Positions 51,050 through 61,800 of a stretch of DNA of 64,000 nucleotides are shown in pieces (position 1 is the first letter of the stretch; every line of letters begins with the position of its first letter). Made by a program: the position numbers and the translations under genes. The notes under the pieces are model-generated. The model saw only the letters and a list, made by a program, of their open reading frames with translations, ran no database searches and was not told the origin of the DNA. Source of the stretch: Holophagaceae bacterium (lineage in GTDB: Bacteria > Acidobacteriota > Holophagae > Holophagales > Holophagaceae); NCBI GenBank assembly GCA_016720465.1, contig JADKKO010000002.1, positions 40,001-104,000 of the forward strand, given 5' to 3'.

Positions 51050-52435
51050 ATGGCGCGACGCATCAACTTGAGCAGGGGCTTGGCCGCAACAGCCGCACCG
51101 GTGTTGCTGGGCCTCCTGTCGCCCGCCCTGGCCGCCCAGACCATCGCCCTGCCTGCGTCGGACCCCGTGGGCATCTCCCGCAGCGGCGCTGGCGTGGCCT
51201 ATGGCCGGAGCCTTGAGGCGGCGGCCCTGAACCCCGCCCTGCTGCCGACCTTGGAGGGCCGCTTCCAGTTCTTCCTGGCCGCCGGCGAGGAACTGGAATC
51301 CTCGCAGGTTTCTCTGCGGAGCAGCCAGCGGACTGTGTACAGCACGGACCGCAACCGGGTCCTGCCGGCGCTGGGACTGGCCTGGAAATTGGGGAAATCG
51401 GCGGGCATTGGCCTCAAGGTGGATTCGCCCTTCCTGCGCCACAGCCGGCTCAGCGGGGATACCCCCGTGCGCTTCCTCGGGGATGAGCTGGACCTCAAGG
51501 CCCAGCGGGTTGAACTGCAGTTCGGCATCGCCCTGCGCAGCAATTTTTCCATCGGCCTGGGCGCGGGCTTCGTGAAGATCGATTCAGCCTCGGGCGCCTC
51601 CCTTCGCGGGCTCATCCCCCAGGATCCGGCGATCGGGGTTTCGGGAGCCAATCCTGCGCAAGGACTCTTCGAGCAACGGGTCATTCAAAAAGGCAGCGCC
51701 ACCGCGCCTTCCTTCTCCGCCGGATTCCGATGGGCCATCGGTCCGCGCTGGACCCTCGCCGGGGCCTACCAAAGCACGATTCGCGGCACTGCCACGCAGA
51801 CGGCCCGTTTCGCCGATGATCCGTACCATGTCTATGCGAATGATGGTTTCTCCACGCCGCCCCTGGGCATCGAGGCCAAAGGCGGAACCGTGCTGGGCCT
51901 CAGCCGCGCCTTGCCCGGCACCGATCGAATCGCCTTGCCATCTCGAGCGGCCGTGGGCCTGCGCCAACGTGTGAACCAGCTTTTCACGTGGGAATTGGAT
52001 GTGCGCTACACCCAGGGGACGCAATTCGAGTTTCCCTCCATGCCCTCCATGGCCACGCCCAGCGGCGTGGTGAGCGTGGCCTATCCGGCCGGCCCGTTCA
52101 TCAATTCCGTGGGTGTCAGCTTCATGGGCGAGCTGAAGCTCACGAAAGCCTGGACCGTGCGGGGGGGGTTCTCCCTGGATCAGTCCTCCCGCAAGGATGA
52201 GGATGTGGAACCGCTCCTCGGCGGCCAGCGAAGTTCTGGTTTTTCGGTCGGGTTCGGCTGGCAGGTGGCGGGCGGCGAACTGAATTTCGGATACCAACTC
52301 CGCCAAGCCCAGGACCAGGATCCTATCAATCTCGATGGCACATGGCGCGACACGGGCTACCGGAGGACCGGGACCACCACGCGGGTGGAAGGGATGGGAC
52401 ACGTCTTCGCCATCGGCTTCAAAAAGATCTTCTGA
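51050..52435 (+). CDS. FadL/OmpP1-like outer-membrane transport protein
   Basis: 461 residues. Signal peptide ~1-29 (…LGLLSPALAA). Mature N-terminus has the plug-like segment with SRSGAGVAYGRSLEAAALNPAL, comparable with the NPA(A/L) region of FadL-type barrels. Many amphipathic strands follow, with IGLGAGFVKID and YQSTIRGTAT, and the last residues GHVFAIGFKKIF end in an aromatic as expected for BAM recognition. Probably imports hydrophobic compounds across the outer membrane; substrate unknown. Its stop overlaps rlmB by one base. Confidence 0.87.
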   Translation: MARRINLSRGLAATAAPVLLGLLSPALAAQTIALPASDPVGISRSGAGVAYGRSLEAAALNPALLPTLEGRFQFFLAAGEELESSQVSLRSSQRTVYSTDRNRVLPALGLAWKLGKSAGIGLKVDSPFLRHSRLSGDTPVRFLGDELDLKAQRVELQFGIALRSNFSIGLGAGFVKIDSASGASLRGLIPQDPAIGVSGANPAQGLFEQRVIQKGSATAPSFSAGFRWAIGPRWTLAGAYQSTIRGTATQTARFADDPYHVYANDGFSTPPLGIEAKGGTVLGLSRALPGTDRIALPSRAAVGLRQRVNQLFTWELDVRYTQGTQFEFPSMPSMATPSGVVSVAYPAGPFINSVGVSFMGELKLTKAWTVRGGFSLDQSSRKDEDVEPLLGGQRSSGFSVGFGWQVAGGELNFGYQLRQAQDQDPINLDGTWRDTGYRRTGTTTRVEGMGHVFAIGFKKIF

Positions 52436-53178
52436 TGCGTTTCCTGGGGCCCCATGCCTGCGAGGAAGCCTTGGTCCGCGGCGAACTTCATGTGCTCAGG
52501 GTGGCGCCACCGGTCTGGGGGCGCTTCGCGAAGCTCAGGGAATCCGCCCGGGACGCGGGGGTGGTGGTCCACCAGGAACCCATGGAAAGCTTGGACCGCC
52601 GTGCCGAAGGTGCCCGGCACCAGGGTGTGCTGGGGGAAGGCGCGGCCCTGCGGCTGCAGGAATTGGATACGCTGCTGGAACGCGTCCGGGAGCGGGGGAA
52701 GGCCGCCCTCGTCCTGGTCCTGGATGGCATCACCGATCCCCATAATCTCGGCGCGATCCTGCGTTCCGCCGCGGGCGCGGCCGTGGACGGGGTCATCTTC
52801 CCGGAGCGCCGCTCGGCCCAGGTCAACGATACGGTGGTGCGGGCCAGCGCCGGAACCGCCGGGCGCGTGCCGCTGGTGCGGGTGGTGAACCTCGGCCGGG
52901 CCCTCGACGAACTGAAAGCAGCCGGAGTGTGGATCTACGGCCTGGCGGCGGGGCCGAAGAGCCGGGACTACCGGCGAGAGGCCTTCGATGGCCCCACGGC
53001 CCTGGTGCTGGGTTCCGAAGGGGAGGGGCTGCACCAGAAAATTTCCGAGCGTTGCGACCAGCTGCTGGAAATCCCCATGCCCGGGGGCATCGAGAGCCTG
53101 AATGTTTCAGCCAGCGCGGCCATCTGCCTTTTCAGGGTGCTCGCGATGCGGGACCAGGCCGGTGCGGTCGGGCCTTGA
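52435..53178 (+). CDS. rlmB: 23S rRNA 2'-O-methyltransferase, RlmB/TrmH (SpoU) family
   Basis: 247 residues from ATG at 52435. A short N-terminal L30e-like substrate domain (1-~80), then the SPOUT knot with motif 1 (DGITDPHNLGAILRSAAGA), motif 2 (LVLGSEGEGL) and motif 3 (MPGGIESLNVSASAAICLF). RlmB methylates G2251 of 23S rRNA; other TrmH-family sites cannot be excluded. It overlaps the FadL-like stop (TGATG). Confidence 0.9.
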   Translation: MRFLGPHACEEALVRGELHVLRVAPPVWGRFAKLRESARDAGVVVHQEPMESLDRRAEGARHQGVLGEGAALRLQELDTLLERVRERGKAALVLVLDGITDPHNLGAILRSAAGAAVDGVIFPERRSAQVNDTVVRASAGTAGRVPLVRVVNLGRALDELKAAGVWIYGLAAGPKSRDYRREAFDGPTALVLGSEGEGLHQKISERCDQLLEIPMPGGIESLNVSASAAICLFRVLAMRDQAGAVGP

Positions 53179-53209
53179 CCGGCGAAGCGGGTCCCAGTGG
53201 AATTTTTTA

Positions 53210-53239
53210 TTGGAGTGATCGCATTTCCCGTGATACATT
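53210..53239 (+). promoter_or_regulatory. Candidate sigma-70 promoter for the tRNA-tuf cluster
   Basis: TTGGAG (53210-53215), an 18-nt spacer and TACATT (53234-53239), about 115 nt before tRNA-Tyr. The match is partial (-35 four of six, -10 four of six). A TTGACA at 53341-53346 lies too close to the tRNA to act for it. The remaining 53240-53353 leader contains one short hairpin GGATCCTCC / GGAGGTCC. Confidence 0.4.
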
Positions 53240-53353
53240 CGGGGTTCCCTATTCAGGAAAGCCCTGCCTTGCAGAGCACGTTTTTGAAGGCTTGAATGGG
53301 GCCTGCTGGATCCTCCGTCAGGAGGTCCGGGCGCTTGAGTTTGACAACGGAAT

Positions 53354-53440
53354 GCCGAGATGGCCGAGTGGTTAATGGCAGCAGACTGTAAATCTGCCAC
53401 GCAACGCGTTACGAAGGTTCGAATCCTTCTCTCGGCACCA
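53354..53440 (+). tRNA. tRNA-Tyr (anticodon GTA)
   Basis: 87 nt class II tRNA with a long variable arm. Acceptor GCCGAGA (53354-53360) pairs with TCTCGGC (53430-53436). Discriminator A, CCA encoded. Anticodon GTA at 53388-53390; T loop GGTTCGAATCC. Confidence 0.97.
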
Positions 53441-53477
53441 GCACTGTTTCTAGGGTGCTGATTCCGTACCAGACAAG

Positions 53478-53553
<76 letters not shown>

Positions 53554-53581
53554 ATTCATGGCGCCACGCTCAAAAAGTTCG

Positions 53582-53656
<75 letters not shown>

Positions 53657-53709
53657 CCTTCGCATCCACCCCTTTTTTTCACTCCAACCTATCCTTCCAG
53701 GAGGCACCC

Positions 53710-54903
<1,194 letters not shown>

Positions 54904-54951
54904 AGGCTGGCAAATTCGCGGGCCCTGCCCGCGTCTCAAAAGGAGGTCAAC

Positions 54952-55101
54952 ATGCGCGAAATCGTCCACCTGCAATGCACCGAGTGCAAGCGCAAGAACT
55001 ACAGCACCACCAAGAACAAGCGCACCACCACGGGCAAGCTGGAGTTCCAGAAGTTCTGCCGTTTCGACGGCAAGCGCACCCTCCACCGCGAAGCCAAGTA
55101 G
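54952..55101 (+). CDS. rpmG: 50S ribosomal protein L33
   Basis: 49 residues (below the usual cutoff for open-frame lists), start ATG after AAAAGGAGG. The sequence REIVHLQCTECKRKNYSTTK is the L33 beginning. The first CxxC is intact, but the second pair is reduced to one Cys in FCRFDGKRT (normally CxxC), so zinc binding is probably impaired. Sits between tuf and tRNA-Trp. A CGCGGG/CCCGCG hairpin (54917-54933) lies in the gap before it. Confidence 0.95.
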   Translation: MREIVHLQCTECKRKNYSTTKNKRTTTGKLEFQKFCRFDGKRTLHREAK

Positions 55102-55150
55102 GCAATCATTTTTCGCCGGGCGGCCCTCAAGAGCGGCCCGGTTCTTCGCT

Positions 55151-55226
55151 AGGGGAGTAGCTCAGCTGGTAGAGTTGCGGACTCCAAATCCGTCGGTCGC
55201 AGGTTCGATCCCTGTCTCCCCTGCCA
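55151..55226 (+). tRNA. tRNA-Trp (anticodon CCA)
   Basis: 76 nt. Acceptor AGGGGAG with CTCCCCT (55216-55222), discriminator G, CCA encoded. Anticodon CCA at 55194-55196 in loop CTCCAAA. Placed between rpmG and secE as in many bacteria. Confidence 0.97.
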
Positions 55227-55298
55227 CTCTGGTCTGGCCCCAGCAACCCGCTGGGGCCACGTTTTTCTTGCGATGGCACTTCATTCCTGGAGCATCCC

Positions 55299-55490
55299 TT
55301 GATTTCCAACCTCAAGACTCAGGTCCAAGAGCTCTTCGCGGAGCTGAACCGCGTGGATTGGCCCAAAAAGGACAAGGTGGTTCGCTACACCTGGTCCGTG
55401 ACCATCCTCTCGGTCCTTGTGGGCCTGTTCCTCTGGGGTTCCGATCTCGGCATCGCCAGGCTGCTCAAGTTCATCATCCCCACCCATTAG
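55299..55490 (+). CDS. secE: Preprotein translocase subunit SecE
   Basis: 63 residues from a TTG at 55299 (GGAG about 8 nt upstream). Single-helix type SecE: an amphipathic N-terminal part ending NRVDWPKKDKVVRYT, the conserved cytoplasmic motif, then one membrane helix (~32-52). Part of SecYEG. Located between tRNA-Trp and nusG as usual. Confidence 0.93.
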   Translation: MISNLKTQVQELFAELNRVDWPKKDKVVRYTWSVTILSVLVGLFLWGSDLGIARLLKFIIPTH

Positions 55491-55513
55491 GGGCGGGGCC
55501 GGGGGTCGGGGGC

Positions 55514-55538
55514 GGGGGGGGGGGGGGGGGGGGGGGGG
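55514..55538 (+). repeat. Poly-G tract between secE and nusG
   Basis: 25 consecutive G preceded by a G-rich stretch beginning right after the secE stop. It lies in the 74-bp secE-nusG gap and resembles the tract at 45619. Possibly a miscalled or collapsed GC-rich sequence; the true gap length may differ. Confidence 0.75.
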
Positions 55539-55564
55539 CCGGGACGACTTGATGGAGGCCTAGG

Positions 55565-56227
55565 ATGACCGAGATGGCAGACATGTCCGCGCTACCCGCG
55601 ATCCAGGCCGCCGGGAGCCCCGTGGGCGCCGAGCCGGGCAATGCCGAGCGCCGGCTCGCCTGGTTCATCATCCACACCTATTCGGGCTATGAGGCCAAGG
55701 TGATGACCCACCTGCGCCAGCGGGTCAAGATGGAGGAGCGGGACGAGCACTTCGGCGATATCCAGATCCCCGAGGAGACCTACGAGGAAATGAAGGTGGA
55801 CGCCAAGTCCGGCCGCAAGGAGCGCGTCGTCAAGAAGCGCAAGTCCTTCCCCGGCTACCTGCTGGTGCAGATCGCGGTGTCCAAAAAAGGCAACAGTTTC
55901 GAGATGGAAGACGCCGACTGGCATCTGGTCCGCAACACGCCGAAGGTGACGAGCTTCGTGGGCGCCAACAAGAAACGGCCCACGCCGCTCACCGATGAAG
56001 AAGTGCGGCAGATCATGAACCACCAGGAAGAGACCCAGGAGAAGCCCAAGCCGAAATACCACTTTGAAAAGGGCGAAAAGGTACGTATCATAGACGGCCC
56101 CTTCGCGAACTTTGAAGGGGATGTCGACGAGGTCCACGAAGAGCGCTCCACCATCAAAGTGCTGGTGACGGTGTTCGGCCGCAGTACCCCCGTGGAACTC
56201 GATTTCATCCAGGTCGAGAAACGCTAG
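55565..56227 (+). CDS. nusG: Transcription termination/antitermination factor NusG
   Basis: 220 residues; GGAGG upstream of the ATG. Longer than E. coli NusG (181). It has a ~28-residue N-terminal extension rich in Ala/Pro and a ~20-residue acidic/basic insertion before the KKRKSFPGYLLVQ segment. NGN domain ~30-160 with WFIIHTYSGYEAKV, KOW domain at the end with KGEKVRIIDGPFANFEG. Binds RNA polymerase and couples to Rho or S10. Confidence 0.95.
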   Translation: MTEMADMSALPAIQAAGSPVGAEPGNAERRLAWFIIHTYSGYEAKVMTHLRQRVKMEERDEHFGDIQIPEETYEEMKVDAKSGRKERVVKKRKSFPGYLLVQIAVSKKGNSFEMEDADWHLVRNTPKVTSFVGANKKRPTPLTDEEVRQIMNHQEETQEKPKPKYHFEKGEKVRIIDGPFANFEGDVDEVHEERSTIKVLVTVFGRSTPVELDFIQVEKR

Positions 56228-56339
56228 TTTCGAGCCCATAGACCAGATCCGGTGGAAAGCGCCAATCCAGGCGCCCCACACTTAAAGGCGGCAGTCGCCG
56301 GCATGCGCCGGAATCAGCCGCGGAAAAGGAAAAAACCAG

Positions 56340-56771
56340 ATGGCAAAGAAAATCACCGGCTACATCAAGCTGCAACTCCCTGCGGGCGAAGCCACTCCGG
56401 CTCCCCCCGTCGGCCCGGCCCTCGGCCAGCATGGCGTGAACATCATGGAATTCGTGAAGCAGTTCAATGCGAAATCCGTGACCTCGGTTGAAAAGGGCAC
56501 GACCCTCCCCGTGGTCATCACTGTCTATGCCGACAGGTCCTTCAGCTTCATCCTGAAGACGCCTCCCGCCGCAGTGCTGATCATGAAAAAGCTCGGCCTC
56601 GATAAGGGCAGCCCCACCCCCAACAAGCAAAAAGTCGGGAAGATCACCAGCAAGCAGATCGAAGAGATCGCCAAGGTGAAGATGCCCGACCTGAACGCCG
56701 GCAGCCTGGAGGCCGCCATGCGCTCCATCGCCGGCTCCGCCCGCTCCATGGGCGTCGAGGTCATCGACTAG
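56340..56771 (+). CDS. rplK: 50S ribosomal protein L11
   Basis: 143 residues, start MAKKITGYIKLQLPAGEATP after a purine-rich leader AAAAGGAAAAAACCAG. Both L11 domains are present (PPVGPALGQHGVNIMEF; later KQKVGKITSKQIEEIA). GTPase-associated centre protein of the 50S. First of rplKAJL. Confidence 0.97.
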   Translation: MAKKITGYIKLQLPAGEATPAPPVGPALGQHGVNIMEFVKQFNAKSVTSVEKGTTLPVVITVYADRSFSFILKTPPAAVLIMKKLGLDKGSPTPNKQKVGKITSKQIEEIAKVKMPDLNAGSLEAAMRSIAGSARSMGVEVID

Positions 56772-56853
56772 TTTTTCCAATGGTGATGAGGCATCGTGCC
56801 GAATCCCCGGCCACCGCGACCGTTCTCGCGGCAGATCAAAGATAGGAGCCAAC

Positions 56854-57546
56854 ATGGCAAAAACCGGAAAGAAATACCGGGCTGCCGCGGCCAAGATCGA
56901 AGATCGCCCCTACGAGCTGAAGGAAGCTCTCACCGTCATCAAGGACGCGGCTTTCGCCAAGTTCGATGAGACGGTCGAGGTCCACATGCGGCTCGGCGTC
57001 GACCCCCGGCACGCGGACCAGATGGTCCGCGGAACCATTGTCCTCCCCCACGGTACGGGCCGGACGATGCGGGTGGCGGTCATCGCCCAGGGCGAAAAGA
57101 TCAAGGACGCGGAAGCAGCGGGCGCTGAAGTGGTCGGCGGCGACGATCTCGTCGAAAAGATCGCCGGCGGATACCTCGAGTTCGACGCGCTGGTTGCGAC
57201 GCCGGACATGATGAAGGGCGTCGGACGCCTGGGCAAGGTGCTGGGGCCCCGCGGCCTCATGCCGAACCCCAAGACCGGCACCGTCACCTTCGACGTGGCC
57301 AAGGCCATCAAAGAGATCAAGGCCGGCAAGGTGGAATACCGCGTGGACAAAACCGGCATCATCCACGCAGGCGTCGGGAAACTTTCCTTCGGCGTCGAAA
57401 AGCTGCAAGAGAATGCCCAGGCCCTCATGGACGCCGTCGTGAAGGCCAAGCCTTCCGCCGCCAAGGGGAAGTACGTCAAAGCCATCCATCTGGCTTCGAC
57501 CATGGGTCCCTCCGTCACCGTCACAGCCGCCTTGGCTGAGAAGTAA
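56854..57546 (+). CDS. rplA: 50S ribosomal protein L1
   Basis: 230 residues. The family signature GRLGKVLGPRGLMPNPKTGT is present around 125-144. Binds the L1 stalk of 23S rRNA and in many bacteria represses the rplKA mRNA. AGGAG precedes the ATG. 82 bp after rplK; the gap has no clear hairpin. Confidence 0.97.
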   Translation: MAKTGKKYRAAAAKIEDRPYELKEALTVIKDAAFAKFDETVEVHMRLGVDPRHADQMVRGTIVLPHGTGRTMRVAVIAQGEKIKDAEAAGAEVVGGDDLVEKIAGGYLEFDALVATPDMMKGVGRLGKVLGPRGLMPNPKTGTVTFDVAKAIKEIKAGKVEYRVDKTGIIHAGVGKLSFGVEKLQENAQALMDAVVKAKPSAAKGKYVKAIHLASTMGPSVTVTAALAEK

Positions 57547-57557
57547 AGGAGGCAGAC

Positions 57558-58049
57558 ATGGAAAAGACCAAGAAAATCTCCGAGGTCGCATCGCTCAAGG
57601 GCACCTTCTCTTCCGCCACCACCGCGGTGGTCGTGGAGTTCAAGGGGCTGACCGTGGACAAGGACACTGCGTTCCGGAAGTCGATCCGCGACAGCAAGAG
57701 CCAGTACCGGGTGTCCAAGAACACCCTGCTCCGCCTGGCGGTGAAAGACACGGCCTTCGAAAGCTTCGCCGAGAAATTCCAAGGCGCTTCGGCCGTCGCC
57801 AGCACGAATCAGGATGCGATCGCCTTGGCCAAGGCCGTGCAGGGTTTCCTCAAGGACAACCCGGCCGTCACCTTCAAGGCCGCCATCATGGATGGCAAGT
57901 CCATCAGCGCCGGGGAGCTGCAAGCCCTGGCCGAGCTTCCCAGCCGCGAAGTCCTCATCAGCAAACTGCTGTATCTCATGCAGTACCCGATTTCCGGCCT
58001 GGCCATCGCGCTGGACGGCATCCGCAAGCAAAAGGAAGGCGCGGCCTGA
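57558..58049 (+). CDS. rplJ: 50S ribosomal protein L10
   Basis: 163 residues, starting MEKTKKISEVASLKGTFSSA. Core FKGLTVDKDTAFRKSIRDS and YRVSKNTLLRLAV as in L10. Anchors the L7/L12 stalk. Only 11 nt after rplA, with AAGGAGG upstream. Confidence 0.96.
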   Translation: MEKTKKISEVASLKGTFSSATTAVVVEFKGLTVDKDTAFRKSIRDSKSQYRVSKNTLLRLAVKDTAFESFAEKFQGASAVASTNQDAIALAKAVQGFLKDNPAVTFKAAIMDGKSISAGELQALAELPSREVLISKLLYLMQYPISGLAIALDGIRKQKEGAA

Positions 58050-58105
58050 GCGCCCCGTCCCCATCCCCTAAACCGAACCCAAAATTTGAATCATAGGAGA
58101 ATTTC

Positions 58106-58483
58106 ATGGCTCTCACCGCTGATCAACTGATCCAGGAAATTGAAGGAATGACCGTTCTCGACCTGGCCAACCTCGTGAAGGCCCTCGAGGAGCGCTTCGG
58201 CGTCTCCGCCGCCGCCATGGCCGCCCCCGCCGCCGGTGGCGCCGCCGCCGGCCCCGCGGCCGAAGAGCAGACCGAGTTCAACGTGGAGCTCACGGATTGT
58301 GGCGCCAACAAGTTGAACGTCATCAAGGCGATCCGCGAGATCGTGGCAGGCCTGGGCCTCAAGGAAGCCAAGGACCTGGTGGATGCCGCCCCCAAGGTGG
58401 TCAAGGAAGGCGCCTCCAAGGAAGAAGCCACCAAGATCAAGGAAAAGCTCGAAGCTGCTGGCGCCAAAGTTACAATCAAGTAA
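58106..58483 (+). CDS. rplL: 50S ribosomal protein L7/L12
   Basis: 125 residues. N-terminal dimerisation domain, an Ala/Gly/Pro hinge (AAAMAAPAAGGAAAGPAA) at ~35-52, and a C-terminal factor-binding domain with KLNVIKAIREIV and GLGLKEAKDLVDAAPK. Recruits translation GTPases. AGGAG upstream. Confidence 0.97.
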   Translation: MALTADQLIQEIEGMTVLDLANLVKALEERFGVSAAAMAAPAAGGAAAGPAAEEQTEFNVELTDCGANKLNVIKAIREIVAGLGLKEAKDLVDAAPKVVKEGASKEEATKIKEKLEAAGAKVTIK

Positions 58484-58507
58484 CCAGTCCGTCTGGAGTA
58501 CTTACAA

Positions 58508-58536
58508 GCGTGAGGGGTCGGCAGGACCCTTCACGC
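58508..58536 (+). terminator. Attenuator-like hairpin between rplL and rpoB
   Basis: 12-bp stem GCGTGAGGGGTC (58508-58519) with GACCCTTCACGC (58525-58536) and one G-U pair, followed by TTTGCGTCTTTC. The weak T-tract fits a partial terminator of the type that separates rplL from rpoBC in other bacteria, lowering polymerase output relative to ribosomal proteins. Confidence 0.7.
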
Positions 58537-58829
58537 TTTGCGTCTTTCGATTGAAGTGGTATGCTTATTCCTTACGCCCGAACTCGGTCCCCCTGTTCGA
58601 GCTACTCGGGCGCTCCGGCGTCCGACCCACTAAAGTAACTCCGAAAAGGCCCCGGTTGCGACGATCGAAGCACACCCGAACCATCCCTTTCGAGCCGGTC
58701 CCCGACACAGCGCCGCTGTAGGCCTGGGACTGGCCTTCGGCGTATCTGCGAACACCAGACAGCTTCCATCCGTCCAGCAAGACATTTGATATTGGCACCT
58801 CGATTACTGCAGCTCCCCTGGAGTGACCC
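58537..58829 (+). other. Gene-free spacer upstream of rpoB
   Basis: 293 bp between the attenuator hairpin and rpoB (total rplL-rpoB gap 346 bp). I see no reading frame with a ribosome site, no tRNA and no strong promoter. The frame 58383-58721 overlaps rplL and is rejected. It may hold an internal rpoB promoter or a leader structure, but the sequence shows nothing specific. Confidence 0.6.
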
Positions 58830-61800
58830 ATGAGCGTTCAACAGAACATCTACCGCCAGCGACACAATTTCTCGAAGATTCGCTCCCTGGTTCCCATCCC
58901 GAATCTCATCGACATCCAGAAGCGGAGCTACGACGAATTCCTCCAGATGAACCTGCTCCATGGCGAGCGCGAAATCCGCGGCCTCAAGTCGGTTTTCGAG
59001 TCCATGTTCCCGGTGCAGAACGGGAAAAACGCAGACGGGTCCGATGCCTCCCTGGAAATCGAGTTCCTGGACTACACCGTGGGCCATTGGGCCTGCAAGT
59101 GCCAGAAGTTCGTGGGATTGGAGCATCTGCGCACGGTCTGCAAGAACTGCAGCCATAGCATCGTGACGGACCATCCGAAGGATCCTTCGGTGGACTGCCC
59201 CAAATGCGGAACGCGCAACAAGAATGCGGCGACCATCTGCGACGTGTGCAGCGAGCCGGTGAGCCTGCACTCGAAGATGAGCATGGAAGAGTGTGTCGAG
59301 CGCGGCGCCACCATGGCGAGCCCCCTCAAGATCCGCGTGCGCCTGAACCAGTTCGAGAAGGACGACAAGGGCAACCGCAGGTACAAGCAGAGCCAGGAAT
59401 CCGAGGTCTATTTCGGCGACGTTCCGACCATGACGGACCGCGGCACCTTCATCATCAACGGCACCGAGCGCGTGATCGTGAGCCAGCTGCACCGCAGCCC
59501 GGGCGTCTTCTTCTCCATTAGCCCCGACAAGACCCAGTACAGCGCCCAGATCATCCCCTACCGCGGCTCCTGGATCGAATTCGAGCTGGACGCCAAGGGC
59601 CTGCTCTACGCGCGCATCGACCGCAAGCGCAAATTCCTGGGCTCGACCTTCCTGCGCGCCCTGGGGCTCTTCGACGAGACCATGGCGGACAACCAGGGGT
59701 TGCTGCGCCGCTTCTACACGCCCGCGCGCTTCGTCCTGAAGGGCTCGAAGATCAGCATGGTCCCCGGCGAACTGATGCTGGGCCACCATTCCACCGAGGA
59801 CGTCAAGGATCCCAAGTCCAAGACGGTGATCGCCGCCGCGGGCAAAAAGATCAGCCGCCGCCTTCTGGAGCACATGCTCAAATCCGGCGTGAAGCAGGTG
59901 GCCGTGGAGCGCGATGTCCTCGACGGCGCCGTGCTGCTGAACGACGTCGTGAACATGAACACCGGCGAAGTGCTGCTGGAGGCCAACGAGCCGTTCCTCC
60001 AGACCCACCTCGAAATGTTCCAGGCCGGCAATGTCACGGAATTCGAAGTCTGCTTCCCGGAAATGGACGCCACCGGCAAGGTCTTCAGCGAAACGCTGAC
60101 CAAGGACCACACCGAGGACGCCGAGGAAGCCGCCAAGGAGCTCTTCAAGAAGATCCGGCCAGGCGAGCCCGCCACCATGGAAAGCAGCAAGAAGCTGCTC
60201 TACGGCATGTTCTTCGATCCCCAGAAGTACGACCTCAGCAAGGTGGGCCGGCACAAGCTCAACGCCAAGCTGTCGCTGGAGACCGAGATGGATGCCCGCG
60301 CGCTGCGCGCGGATGACTTCGTCCATACGGTCAACTACCTGCTGCGCCTGAAGAAGTACGACACAACGCGGCAGGAGATGGGCGACATCGCGCCGGTCCG
60401 CGCGGACGACATCGACCACCTGGGCAACCGCCGCGTGCGGTCCGTCGGCGAATTGCTGGAAAACTGCTTCCGCGTGGGCCTCGTCCGCGTGCAGCGGGCC
60501 ATCAAGGAGAAGTTCTCCATGGCCCAGGATCCCAACTCGCCGCTCCAGGCCCACGACCTCATCAACAGCAAGCCCGTCATCGCGGCCATGAAGGAATTCT
60601 TCGGGTCCTCGCAGCTTTCGCAGTTCATGGACCAGACCAATCCGCTGTCCGAAATCACCCACAAGCGCCGCTTGTCGGCCCTCGGACCGGGCGGCCTCAG
60701 CCGCGATCGCGCGGGCTTCGAAGTGCGCGACGTGCACACGTCCCACTACGGCCGCATCTGCCCCATCGAAACGCCGGAAGGCCCGAACATCGGCTTGATC
60801 TCCTCCCTCTCGTGCTACGCCCGCATCAACGAATACGGCTTCATCGAGTCCCCCTACCTCAAGGTGGAGGACGGCAAGATCGTGAACTTCGCGAAGGTCA
60901 CGAGCGTCGGCGATTCCAAGTTCGGCTACATGCAGGTGGTGCGCCTGGACGAACTGGAGAAGGAAAACAAGAAGCTCGAAAAAGAGGGCAAGCGCCCCGC
61001 CAAGTTCGAGATGCACGCCTTCTACCTGAGCGCCTGGGAAGAGGACGAGCACATCATCGCGCAGGCCAACGCCACCGTGGACGACAAGGGCAACATCCTG
61101 GATGAATACGTCACCTCGCGGCAGGCTGGCGAGACGAAGATCGTCGAGCGCGCCAAGGTGACGCTCATGGACGTCTCCCCCAAGCAGGTGGTGTCCGTCG
61201 CCGCTTCGCTTATCCCCTTCCTCGAGAACGACGACGCAAACCGGGCCCTCATGGGCGCGAACATGCAGCGCCAGGCCGTGCCCCTCATCCGCACCGAAGC
61301 CCCCATCGTGGGCACGGGCATGGAATACGTGGCCGCCAAGGACTCCGGCGCCTGCGTGATCTGCCGCCGTTCGGGCATCGTCGAGACCGTGGATGCCAAC
61401 CGCATCGTGGTCCGGGTCGAGGACGACCCGGATACCGAGGGCCTGGAAAGCGGCGTGGACATCTACACGCTCACCAAGTTCGCGCGCTCCAACCAGAACA
61501 CCTGCCTGAACCAGCGCCCCCTCGTGAAGAAGGGCGAATACGTCACGGCCAACCAGATCCTGGCGGACGGCCCCTGCACCGACCATGGCGAACTGGCCCT
61601 GGGCCGCAACCTGGTCGTGGCCTACATGCCCTGGCGCGGCTACAACTTCGAGGACGCCATCCTGATCTCCGAGCGCGTCGTCAAGGAAGACCTCTACACG
61701 ACGATCCACATCGAGGAATTCGAAGTCCACGCCCGCGACACCAAGCTGGGCCCCGAGGAAATCACCCGCGACATCCCGCAGATCCGCGAGGAGATGCTCA

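Noticed and set aside
53341..53346. TTGACA just before tRNA-Tyr as its -35 box
   Set aside because: Only 7 nt separate it from the mature tRNA, leaving no room for a -10.
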